Shown piece by piece: positions 46,101 through 56,028 of a stretch of DNA of 64,000 nt; the stretch's first letter is position 1, and each line of letters begins with the position of its first letter. The position numbers and the translations under genes were made by a program. This DNA is from Linum tenue. Lineage: Eukaryota > Streptophyta > Magnoliopsida > Malpighiales > Linaceae. The notes under the pieces are model-generated. The model worked only from the letters and a program-made list of their open reading frames with translations, did not search any database and was not told the origin of the DNA. Location of the stretch: the NCBI GenBank assembly GCA_946122785.1, contig CAMGYJ010000007.1, positions 8,510,909 through 8,574,908 on the forward strand, read 5' to 3'.

Positions 46101-47547
46101 ATAACGTGAAACCGTAGATTACCACACTTTACCATATGGTAACAAACTAAAACACAGCAGGACTTGTTGTTTTTTGTATTTTTAAAACATGAAAGCATAG
46201 CTTACCACACATTACCATATGGTAACAAAGTAAGACAGAACAAGAATTATGGTTTCCTCCATTTTTATAACATGAAACCATTGCTTACCACACATTACCA
46301 TATGGTAACGAAGTAAACCACAACAGGACTTATGTTTTGCTCCATTTTTATAACATGGAACCATAGCTTACCACACTTTACCATATGGTAACAAAGTAAA
46401 ACACAGGACTTACGCTTAGCATGTATTGGACAACTGGTATATAGATAATTTGTACTTACTTGGTTGACTGTTCTGATATTCTTCAAATCAAAGTTCAGTG
46501 ATGATGACTGCTCGGGACTTTTGTTTCTTTGTCTTTTCGGTGATTCATAGACTGGCTCATTCTCCTCTTCCTCATCAGCTGCGACATCAGCTGCGTCATC
46601 AGCCTCATCATCAGCCTCATCATCAGCCTCATCATCAGCCTCATCGTCTCTAATGTTGGTAATCTTTTCGATCTCGTTCAACTGTTTTCCATTGTAGTAG
46701 CTCTTAATGTTCTCAAAGTTGCTATCAACATTGTTATCATCATAGTAGCTTACTGTTGGTGTTCGAAGCTGGGTTGAGAATGCCATTTCGTCCAGTTTGT
46801 ACATGAAGCATACCTTTTTATGCAGATAGTTGTATTAGTTTTTTCAAAGAGTATCATTTATATATAAAATATATGAGTAACAAGGTTGAAATGGCCAAGG
46901 GAATGGAGACTTACTGTAAGGAAGTGAAGATCTGCATTGACGTAGAACTTTGGTGATTTCAATCCTTCATTCATGTAGTTGAAGAAGTATTTGCACCAGT
47001 TGTAGCTGGTGAAATGTTTCTGTTCATCAGTCTTCAAGTACTCAAGCATGTTGAGTTCAGCCATAGGGGCTGAAGTTGGGCACAGCAAGCCTCCGGTGAC
47101 CAGCAGAAAGAATAATTGTAACCATCTCCTACTGTTGGTAACTGTAGAAAGATCTTTTTCTACCTGACTTAGCTTTACCCTTGGAGTGGATGCTCCATCT
47201 ACTTCCAGTAGGGTTTCTACTGCATAATCTGCTGCATCGTCCCAAGAAATCGTGGGAGGTACAACTTCCCTATTCCCCATTGGCAGACCATATACCCTAT
47301 GAAAGTCAATTGGTGATATCTTCATGCGTGTCCCGTCAGGTAGCTTGAAAGATTGTTTCATTGGATTGTATTTGTTCATTACGAACAGTGCAAAATGGGT
47401 GTTTATCTTTGTCTGCTTGATTGACATTAAGCCTGCTAGGCCTAATGTCTCAAGTTTCTCTTTCTGGTCATCTTTTATAGTCCTTGTAATTGCAGATATT
47501 CTTGTTGGGCTGCACCTTGTGCGAAAATTTTTTCTTTGGTTTACCAT
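43191..47547 (-). CDS. Ulp1/SENP-like protease gene of the MULE, one nucleotide out of frame
   Basis: The minus-strand exons are 46915-47547 (start ATG), 46460-46813, 44715-45856, 44014-44194, 43811-43932 and 43191-43661, all with GT-AG sites and compatible phases. They sum to 2903 nt, one short of 968 codons. The frame breaks in exon 5 near 43888: LQTITTTKW is read where the downstream frame gives DDYYDKVDLDITNKEWAKNL. The N-terminal 210 residues are a globular domain (FRVYGLPMG-like), then an acidic ADDE repeat, a long Glu/Lys/Thr/Pro-rich linker with a coiled coil, and the C48 peptidase domain with His (KHYIMICVNI), Asp (EVLDSLHH), Gln and Cys (QPDQISCGMYV). Such proteases remove SUMO; their role in MULE mobility is unknown. 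Confidence 0.78.
43672..43800. repeat. Palindrome array 4 (protease intron 5)
   Basis: Two TACCATATGG sites start at 43686 and 43768, 82 bp apart, in a 149-bp intron. Confidence 0.8.
44260..44665. repeat. Palindrome array 5 (protease intron 3)
   Basis: Sites start at 44291 (variant), 44333, 44375, 44417, 44459, 44540 and 44643, with spacings of 42, 42, 42, 42, 81 and 103 bp. Three TACCATAT words start at 44623, 44633 and 44643, exactly 10 bp apart. Confidence 0.88.
45880..46412. repeat. Palindrome array 6 (protease intron 2)
   Basis: TACCATATGG starts at 45964, 46047, 46130, 46213, 46296 and 46379: five spacings of exactly 83 bp. The unit includes TTATGGTTTCCTCCATTTTT and ACATGAAACCAT words. 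Confidence 0.9.
46574..46653 (-). repeat. 12-bp coding tandem repeat (ADDE) in protease exon 2
   Basis: On the minus strand GCTGATGATGAG is repeated about four times and then degenerates, coding DDEADDEADDEADDEADD. It adds an acidic stretch between the N-terminal domain and the linker. Confidence 0.8.
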
Positions 47548-47594
47548 AGTGTACCTGAATGTAGAAATTAGGAATAGTCTGTTAGCGTGCTTTT

Positions 47595-48480
47595 TATCAT
47601 GATATACCATATGGTACCATAATGGTTTCATACCATACCAAATCAAACCATATATTTATCTCATTTTACCATATGGTAATTACATCAAACCATGTCTTAT
47701 AACATATTACCATATGGTAACGAAGTAAAACACAACAGGATGTATGTTTTCCTCCATTTTTACAGCATGAAACCATAGTTTACCACACATTACCATATGG
47801 TAAAGAAGCAAAACACAGCAGGACTTATGGTTTTTTGCTATTTTACAACATGAAACCATAGTTTACCACTCATTACCATATGGTAACGAACCAAAACACA
47901 GCAGGACTTATGGTTTTTTGCTATTTTACAACATGAAACCATAGTTTACCACACATTACCATATGGTAACGAAGCAAAACACAGCAGGACTTATGGTTTT
48001 TTGCTATTTTACAACATGAAACCATAGTTTACCACTCATTACCATATGGTAACGAAGCAAAACACAGCAGGACTTATGGTTTTTTGCTATTTTACAACAT
48101 GAAACCATAGTTTACCACTCATTACCATATGGTAACGAACCAAAACACAGCAGGACTTATGGTTTTTTGCTATTTTACAACATGAAACCATAGTTTACCA
48201 CACATTACCATATGGTAAAGAAGCAAAACACAGCAGGACTTATGGTTTTTTGCTATTTTACAACATGAAACCATAGGTTACCACACATTACCATATGGTA
48301 ACAAACTAAATGACAGCAGGACTTATGGTTTTTTGCTATTTTACAACATGCAATCATAACTTACCACACATTACCATATGGTAACGAACAAAACACAGCA
48401 GGACTTATGGTTTTTCGCTATTTTAGAACATGCAATCTTAATTTACCACTCATTACCATATGGTAATGAAGCAAAACACA
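47595..48480. repeat. Palindrome array 7 (5' non-coding part of the protease gene)
   Basis: TACCATATGG starts at 47605, 47667, 47708, 47791, 47874, 47957, 48040, 48123, 48206, 48289, 48372 and 48454. The spacings are 62, 41, then eight of 83 bp and one of 82 bp. The unit contains AAACACAGCAGGACTTATGG and TTTTGCTATTTTACAACATG. An AG acceptor 7 bp upstream of the ATG at 47547 suggests that the array is a 5' UTR intron. Confidence 0.9.
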
Positions 48481-49026
48481 ACAGATTCTACATCAGTTCA
48501 GCAACGCATGGAGAGTGACTGCGATACTGTTCTATTGTTCTGTGGATGGATTTTCGAAGAAAGAAGTGAGGTTTTACCTTGATATTTTGTGCGAAAACGA
48601 TTTTTGAGCCTCGTTGAAGTTGGAAACTCTTCGTTTTTCGACGAAGAAGCGAGAACAGTGTATCGTTGAATGATTCTTCGAAATCCTTTGCGAAAATCGT
48701 TCGATTTGAAGTTTTTTCTGGAAGTTTTTGCTGCGATTTTGGTGAGAGAATTGAGAATCGAGAGGAAGAATGGAGAGTTAGAGAGCAGAGAGGGAAGTGG
48801 AACTGTCGCTTGAAAGGTGAGAGGAAGAAGGAGAGAAGGCGGGACGGTTGTCGCTGTCACGTCTGCAATTCAAATTGTCAGAGACGAGATTACGTTTTTG
48901 CCCCCGCGTGTATTTTAAGTGGCCTGATCTGACGGCTGGGAAGATGGCGCGATGGACGGCCGGATCATCGGTTACTGACCGTTACTGATAGGTCGGTTAC
49001 TGATAGGATCCGGACCCCATGCACTT

Positions 49027-50526
49027 TGCAAAAATCGTTTATGATAATTACAAATTTTCTTAATTAACAAGGTCTAATTTTATTTCCTAAATTATGGCAC
49101 GAAGCCTCATTTCGGACAGCCGGAGATGGTACGAATCTTGGCTTCGGACGGCAATGGCACGACGACGGGGAGACGAAGATGCTAGGAAGACGATGAAGGG
49201 AGGACGAAACCGACTTTTTGGGAGTTATTCTGAGGTTGGATCATCGTTGCGGGAGCTTCGATCAAGAGGGACGACTACGCTTGAATTTGTGGTCGGCGGA
49301 AATTCTCGACAGAGGGAACGAAGGACAATAAACACTTGTTCAGTATTTCACAAAAAGGTAATTAAGGGATTGGTTGATTGTCTCGAAATTTAGTAATTTA
49401 AATCTTAGAGAAGAGTTAATTCATACCATCTCTCTCTTTATATATGTAGTTATTTCGTGGTTAAATTTGTTCTTACCTATTGATATTCATTCTGTTTTGT
49501 ATAAAGGTTGGGACGCCTCTTAAGCGCTCGGTTTGATTACCAAAAAAAGTATTCATTCTATTTTTTTGAAAACAATAGAAAATGTTGAGTTTTTTGTATT
49601 CCATTAATGCAATATATAAACTAGTTTTGTGTCTGCCTTTTAGGCGGACTGACATATATTTGTGTGTTTTGTAGTTTGTATGCTAGATAAAAATATTTTG
49701 CTATTTTGATTTCATATGTGAAAAATCTCGAATTTTGAATTTTTTTCATTATTATGATGGATATTGGGTCAATATATAATATAATCTACTATTTATGTGA
49801 GCATCATGGGTAGAAAGGGAGATAAAAAAAAAGCATTGAACTTTGAAAAACATTAGTTTTAGTCTCCATACAGTAGTCTATTTAGTAGTAGGTAATTTGC
49901 ATAACTAGCAAATTGAATTCTCTGTTAATAACATCAAACCTAGTTAGGTGCTACAATAAATTATAGAACTATTCCTCATATTTGGTCTAGTATATTTGAA
50001 TAATTAAAGTCAACTTGTTTACACGTTTATGATATGAATCATGGGATCTATTCTTCTCAAATTAGTGACTAAAAATTGAGTTGTAAACTTACACATAGGC
50101 TCAAATTCTGTATTGGAAGTCCGGCCAAAATCAATAAGCGATACTAAAACTGGAAAATTAAAAGCATCACAATGCAAAAGCTAGTCAATCATGCTACAAA
50201 ATTCATCATTAATAACCAAGACAAGTGGGGCAACTCCACCAAAACGATCCTCATGTCTCTTTCATTCTATGATTCCTTATAAGTCCTTTTCCTATCCTCC
50301 AACCAATGCATACCAAAATTGGCTAAATTGTGCGCATCTTTCCTCTCCCCACCATTCAACTCGTTAAAAATTGGTTAACCTATTAAAATTTATTACCCTA
50401 CTTATTTCATCTTTACCATGAACTTAGTATATTTACTCGTTTAACTATTTTTTATAAGGGTAACATCAGTTTACTTTTTTGTGATTAAGATACTACTTAA
50501 AAGATTTGAAGTTTTGAACATGAAAT
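49027..50526. other. AT-rich intergenic DNA
   Basis: No gene is supported. A 99-codon frame at 49094-49393 has no recognisable domain and is probably chance. Confidence 0.35.
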
Positions 50527-51055
50527 TAGGGATGACAATTTTGCCCATACCCATGGGTTTTTTACTATCCAACCCAATTGGGTTGGGTATGAAATCCAAA
50601 TAGATAGATATGGGTAGAATTTGATGGGTTTGTACTCATACCCATTTACTTTGGGTTGGGTTGGGTTTATAACAAATGGATTTGGGTTTGTACCCATGCC
50701 CAAATACAAATTACAGTTTGGTACGTAATTTTTTTTGCATATAAGTCCTCAAAATATCGATGGAAAATTATGTTTTGGTACCTAAATTTTTTTGGTCTTA
50801 CATTTTGGTACCTAAATTTTTCAAGTTTTACAAATAGGTCCAATTTTTGCATGTGTAGTTAAAACACCCTCAAGTAAATGGATATCCATATCCAACTCAT
50901 ACCCATTTAGATTATGGAAGCAATATTCACACATTACCCAAACCCATATACAAACCCCCCAAACCCATATGCACTTCACCCATACCCAACCCATTATCAA
51001 TGGGTCTACTTGAGTTTGGGTATAATTACCCATGGATGGGTAATTGTCATCCCTA
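50527..51055. mobile_element. hAT-like element with CCCATACCC subterminal repeats
   Basis: The ends TAGGGATGACAATT and (reverse complement) TAGGGATGACAATTACC are flanked by CATGAAAT (50519-50526) and CCTGAAAT (51056-51063), an 8-bp duplication with one mismatch. The subterminal words are CCCATACCC, GGGTTGGG and CCCATGG. The core repeats TTTTGGTACCTAAATTTTT, also found in the element at 3489-3952. Confidence 0.82.
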
Positions 51056-51063
51056 CCTGAAAT

Positions 51064-52224
51064 CGTCAGATTATTGATTAGTGATATTACCACTAGACCA
51101 ATCTCTTGCTCATTTACTCTTTTAACTTTCTTCATTGTTGGGTTTCTCAACCTTGTATTTGGTGTTGTGTTTCCGCTTTGCGTTTTTGACAAGTAGGTTA
51201 TTGAGCTATGAAGATAATAATCATTGTTAAACTAGATATTTACGTTATATAAAATATGAATTTAACATTTTAACAATAAATTCAAATCATATGATCTTAA
51301 GATTTTATGAATGGTATAAAAAGTTCAAAATTATTCATAACTCCTTATAAACGATCATATATTAATAATAACATCATAATTTTATTCACACTCAAAATGA
51401 GGTTGGTCTAATCACTAATGTTATATGAGAATGAGAAAATTAATTACACCTTGAGTTTGAATCTTGAGGCTAACAATTAATGAAAAAATAATGAAAATAA
51501 TTAGACCACATCACTACGGCTTAAAATGGCATGGATTCTTCCAAATGATTACAGCAAGTTATTTTTTGTCATAACTTTACTTACTTTTTTTTTGTTGAAA
51601 AAACGAACGGCAGCAGAGCTCCCTACTGAGACTGTTTGGCCCTTGAAAATCCGCAACGTATTATGTAAATATTGATATATGGATAACCATTGTCATTACC
51701 ACATTAGATGCTCACTTGTGAGTTACATGTAACCCCTATTCTTACATTATTATCTCTCATTCATATGCATTGATATAAGGATATAGTGGTTACCAAAGTG
51801 TGTCTATAAATAAAGTATATTATTGTATCAAAATGAAAAGAATGAATAAAAAAGCCCACTTCCCCTATCTTCTTTGTATCTTTCCCTCTCTAATCTTCTC
51901 TTATAGTTATTTATATTACATTAGTTTCCTAACACAAGGAAGTTTTTGTTATAATTCAGTTGAGTTTTTACTAAACCATTTTAAGTAGAGTTAATTGTAA
52001 AAGCATTAGCTTTCTGAAGTGGAGCCGGATTTTTTGAAAACGTGTATTTCGGTTCCCCAGAGTGATTGGGGTATTCCAAAGGAGCTAGGCAGCCACGCGT
52101 CACGCTGCCTGTAGCTACACGCCACCTCCCGTTGTGGGCTTGTGGCCGAGGTCGGCAAGTTTTCCAGAAACTTCTTCCAACTCCTGGCCAGAATTCTCCG
52201 CTGCATCTCGCGGCTGAAACTACA
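51064..52224. other. Intergenic DNA before the RCC1 gene
   Basis: AT-rich without recognisable genes up to about 52000, then rising GC content towards the RCC1 promoter. Confidence 0.35.
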
Positions 52225-52262
52225 ACACGTGTCCACCCTACCACGTGAGCATCCGACGTGGC
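52225..52262 (+). promoter_or_regulatory. Three ACGT-core sites upstream of the RCC1 gene
   Basis: ACACGTGTC (52225-52233), CCACGTGA (52241-52248) and GACGTGGC (52255-52262) are G-box/ABRE-like motifs bound by bZIP and some bHLH factors in plants. They lie within 38 bp, 245-280 bp upstream of the ATG, followed by a pyrimidine-rich stretch (52380-52500) that looks like a 5' UTR. Confidence 0.55.
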
Positions 52263-52507
52263 GAGCCGATTTCGCGGAATTTGATACGCCCCTCCGCCGT
52301 CCCCAGCGCCCCTCTTCCTCAAACCTTTTTTCCGGTTTATTTTGTCTTTCATCTTTCAATGAATCCCGTTCACCAAATCCGCCGCCCCAAAACCTCTAGG
52401 TCTCCGGGAGCTCTTCCCAATTTCTCCGTCTTCTTCTAATTCCCCTGCTTCTTCCTTTCCTTTCCTTTGCTTGCCTTTGCCATTTCCCCCTCCTTCACCG
52501 CTCGGCG

Positions 52508-55500
52508 ATGAATGGGGAAGGAAGAGAGGACGAAACTGCGAAGGACAAGGATAAGTTGGTTTTCATGTGCGGCTACCTTCCCGGAGCTCTCCCTGAGCGG
52601 TCCCCGATTTCCTCTCCCGTCGTTGTAAGGTCCGACGGCTTCGGCTGGAAGGATGCCTGCGGCGGCGGCTGCGGCTTCGCGATGGCCATTTCAGGTTCTT
52701 CTTGTTCCTCTACCTGCTTTCTCTTCCCTTTTCCCATTTCCTTCTGTTTTTCTATTGGGTTTTCTGCTCTCTTCTGAGCTTTTGGATTCTAGAAATGGTG
52801 TTCGACTAGAGTCGAATTACTTCTGCCATTGGCGTTGAATAGTTATGCTATGACTAACTGATTCTCAGCTGGAAAATGTTCTCTTTGGCCCATTAACGAA
52901 TAGTTAGGTTTCCTCTGTATGTTGGAAGCTTCTCAGAGAAGCAGGATAGCGGTTGATTCGTATTGACAAAGTGGCTTCCCAATCCTTTTCATGCCCTGCT
53001 AGAGTCTGCTTACTAAAGTTTGCTTCTTTTACGTCTTGGGATTCCTGGGTTAACATGCTAGACTGGGATTGTCCATACTGTTCTGAGTTTGCTTCCACTC
53101 TGTGTAATTCCTGCTCGTGGAAACCAGAGGTCCTTATCTTATTTCCTGGAACCAATTCACTCAATCCCAATCCCAAACTAGCTCTCACATCCCCGAGAAG
53201 CAGCTATCTTGACTCATTCAGTCGAATTTTAGTAACCCATTGAGCTTTTTGGTCTTTGATTCCTACGACTAAGTGCTCTTACAGATTGTTCTTTATTTCC
53301 AATTAGACTCTGGGAAGCTTATTACGTGGGGTTCAACCGACGATCTTGGTCAATGCTACATCACAGCGGGAAAACATGGGGTAAGGCTTCTCTTGTTTCA
53401 TTGTGGAGTTACAATTTCCGGGAGCTTTTCTTTGGCTTGTTTCTTAGAGAGCTGAACTCCCTCTCTTGCTTCTCCATCACAATTTTGTCCGCAAAGGAAA
53501 TCCCCGAGCCTTTCCCTGTTCCAACTGATTCTGCCATCATAAAGGCTGCAGCAGGCTGGGCTCACTGTGTAGCTGCTACAGGTACCATATATGTTTGTTT
53601 TTCTATCCATAAATGACTTGCCTCTAAAGTCAATGCCCTTGTGCGTTGGGTGTTTTCATCCTTACTGTCATTAGCTCAACTCCTTGGAGTTGGTACAATT
53701 TATGTCTTCTTGTTTGTACAAGAGCAGGGGTGACCCAGAGTTTCTTCGTCCTTGAGTTTGTGGTTTCTAAACACCGGTCCATAGCCCTGGTTAACTCTGT
53801 TCTTGTTTTCCCCGAGTTCAGATGTTGGGGAAGTGTATACGTGGGGATGGAAAGAGTGCATTCCTTCAGGGAAGGTATTTGGAGATCCATCTGCTTCCAG
53901 AAGTTCAGAGAACGATGTTCCAGAAAGACCGGGTCCGTCTGCCTTGGACCAAGGTAATTAGTACGAGAAGAACGATAGACTCATGTGGATGTACTGGCTA
54001 GTCTACTGATCCTTGTTTGTTTCAGTTAGCCCTCGTCCTCAAGCTTCCAAATCCGGAGGTGGGAATTCAGGTGTTAATTCTAGAGGTGCGGATGAAAGTA
54101 CGAAACGGAGGAAAGTATCTGGAAAACAGACATCTGAACCCTCATCTTCTGGGGATGAGTTGTTATCAGCAGTGCCTTGTTTGGTTACACTTAACCCAGG
54201 AGTAAGAATTGTCACTGTAGCTGCTGGAGGCCGCCATACTTTGGCACTTTCAGGTAATTCCTATCACCCAAGGAATGTGTACTGCACCAGACTTTTGATA
54301 TGTAGTTGTGGTATTTACAGTATTGAACACCGTATATGAAGCTTGTAGCTACGGAAGATCTTGAAATGAGAAGCAAGATTCTCGAGGTATCCTAATTTTC
54401 TCAAAGTCTTCAGATATAGGACAGGTATGGGGTTGGGGATATGGAGGTGAAGGCCAGCTTGGCTTGGGCTCCAGGATCAGAATGGTGTCTTCTCCACATC
54501 CTATACCCTGTATAGAGTCTTCTCAGGGTAGAGATAAATCCGGGGGTTATTCTCGAGCAGGCATGACTTCAGAGGGCCAAACATTTCGAGTAGTTGGAAA
54601 TTATGTTAAAGCAATAGCCTGTGGTGGCCGGCACAGTGTTGTTATCACGGGTATGATTTTGATCTTTTGTTTTGCATCTACCTGAATCATATAGTCTACT
54701 CAATGTAGTGTGGTACCTTGATTCCCTTTATGGCCTAAGTACGTGTGATGATTTGCCTCTAAAGTTGCTGCATCCGCAGATGCGGGAGTATTGCTCGCTT
54801 TTGGCTGGGGACTCTATGGGCAGGTACTTATTCGTGCTGTTTTTCCTACTGCTCTGAACGATAAGCTCTAATGTTTCTGAAACTTCACTTCGAAGGTCTG
54901 GTCTATGATCTATTATTATTCTTGCAACTTGGAGGTCCCACTTAATAAGATCTTTGGATCCGTACTTCACAGCTAAACCAAATTATTGACCGACTCTTGG
55001 AGGGTTGATCTCTTGGCAACTTGATATGCTTTGATTAAGGATCTTCCCGTATTATGCCTTATTTACTTTCTACATAAAAATGGGGTGTTGCTAAAGCTTA
55101 ACTCTGAACGGCCTCTTGCTCTATTCAAATGGGCTGGTTAAACATTCGTTCCAATCTGTATGATGTTGCTGATGTCCGATGAAATTGTAGGTAAGCTGAA
55201 ATTGGTCACCATCAAAAAGCAATTGTTGATGTTGGAAGATGATGTCCACTCTTAACAAGAGATAAACTACTACTCTTTTTACCTTCTCCATTAGTATTAC
55301 CCCTCCCTGCTATTAGCTTGATTAAGAATCTCTGCTCTTAAATGGTGTAGCAGGACTTTGTACCCTTCATATTTGTCACTTGTATATTTTCTCCAGTGTG
55401 GACAAGGTACTACGGATGATGAGCTGAGTCCAACCTGTGTATCTTCAATGCTGGGCATTCGGATGGCAGCAGTCGCTGCCGGGCTGTGGCACAGTGTCTG

Positions 55501-56028
55501 CGTTTCGGATGATGGTGATGTTTATGCGTTTGGTGGGAACCAATTCGGACAGCTGGGAACTGGGGTTGACCAAGCAGAGGTAGCTACCATAAGCCACCTT
55601 TCCTTTCACTTCATCTCGCGAATGCTTTGTGTTACGCCATCTGCATTTCATTGACGTGAATTTTCGTGAGAAAAAACAGACACTTCCCAGGCTACTGGAT
55701 GCTCCGAGTTTGGAAAACGAAAGTGCAAGGATGGTCTCCTGTGGCGCTCGTCACAGTGCCATAGTAACCGGTAAGCAAACTGAACACCCTCGTTTGTTGT
55801 TCTGTTAGTAATGTACATGCAACTGCTGACATTTTGGCTGCTGACTATCTCGTTTAAGGGGACGGGAAAGTGTTCTGTTGGGGGTGGAACAAGTACGGCC
55901 AGCTCGGGCTGGGAGATGTGATCGACCGCAACATTCCTTCGCAGCTCGCCATCGAAGGCTATACCCTTAGAAGCGTGGCTTGTGGGTGGTGGCATACCCT
56001 GTTGTTAGCTGAACACCAGCTGCCTTGA
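52508..56028 (+). CDS. RCC1-repeat family protein, intact
   Basis: The ten exons are 52508-52694, 53307-53380, 53497-53581, 53822-53953, 54026-54253, 54414-54650, 54780-54823, 55397-55579, 55680-55770 and 55859-56028. They join in phase to 477 codons (476 aa), all with GT-AG introns. About seven RCC1 blades are visible from their closing motifs: GGGCGFAMA, AAGWAHCVAAT, AAGGRHTLALS, ACGGRHSVVIT, AAGLWHSVCVS, SCGARHSAIVT and ACGWWHTLLLA. Each opens with a (V/I)xxWGxxxxGQLG-like strand. An insertion near residues 160-200 carries STKRRKVSGK, a likely nuclear signal. Members act as exchange factors or chromatin/signalling propellers. N-terminal similarity suggests the plant group that includes the cold-tolerance protein TCF1, but that assignment is from memory and tentative. 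Confidence 0.88.

Larger units (their letters stand above)
37903..49016. mobile_element. Potentially autonomous Mutator-like element with transposase and Ulp1-like gene, 11.1 kb
   Basis: The exact 10-bp duplication CCATGCACTT lies at 37893-37902 and 49017-49026. The ends are only loosely inverted: left GGCTTAGGATAGGGTGAG..., right (reverse complemented) GGTCCGGATCCTATCAG..., both followed by several AGTAAC words. Inside are a + strand FAR1-type transposase gene and a convergent minus-strand Ulp1/SENP-like gene. Seven palindromic repeat arrays fill the introns and the space between genes. MULEs that carry an Ulp1-like gene are known in plants (Kaonashi/KI-MULE type); weak terminal repeats fit that group. 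Confidence 0.88.

Noticed and set aside
48498..48860. 120-codon minus-strand frame at the right end of the MULE
   Set aside because: It lies in the terminal/5' leader region, is Ser/Leu-rich, and the predicted protease start is the ATG at 47547 after an acceptor site.
49094..49393. 99-codon frame rich in arginine
   Set aside because: No recognisable domain, no splice partners and no paralog in the window; chance is likely.
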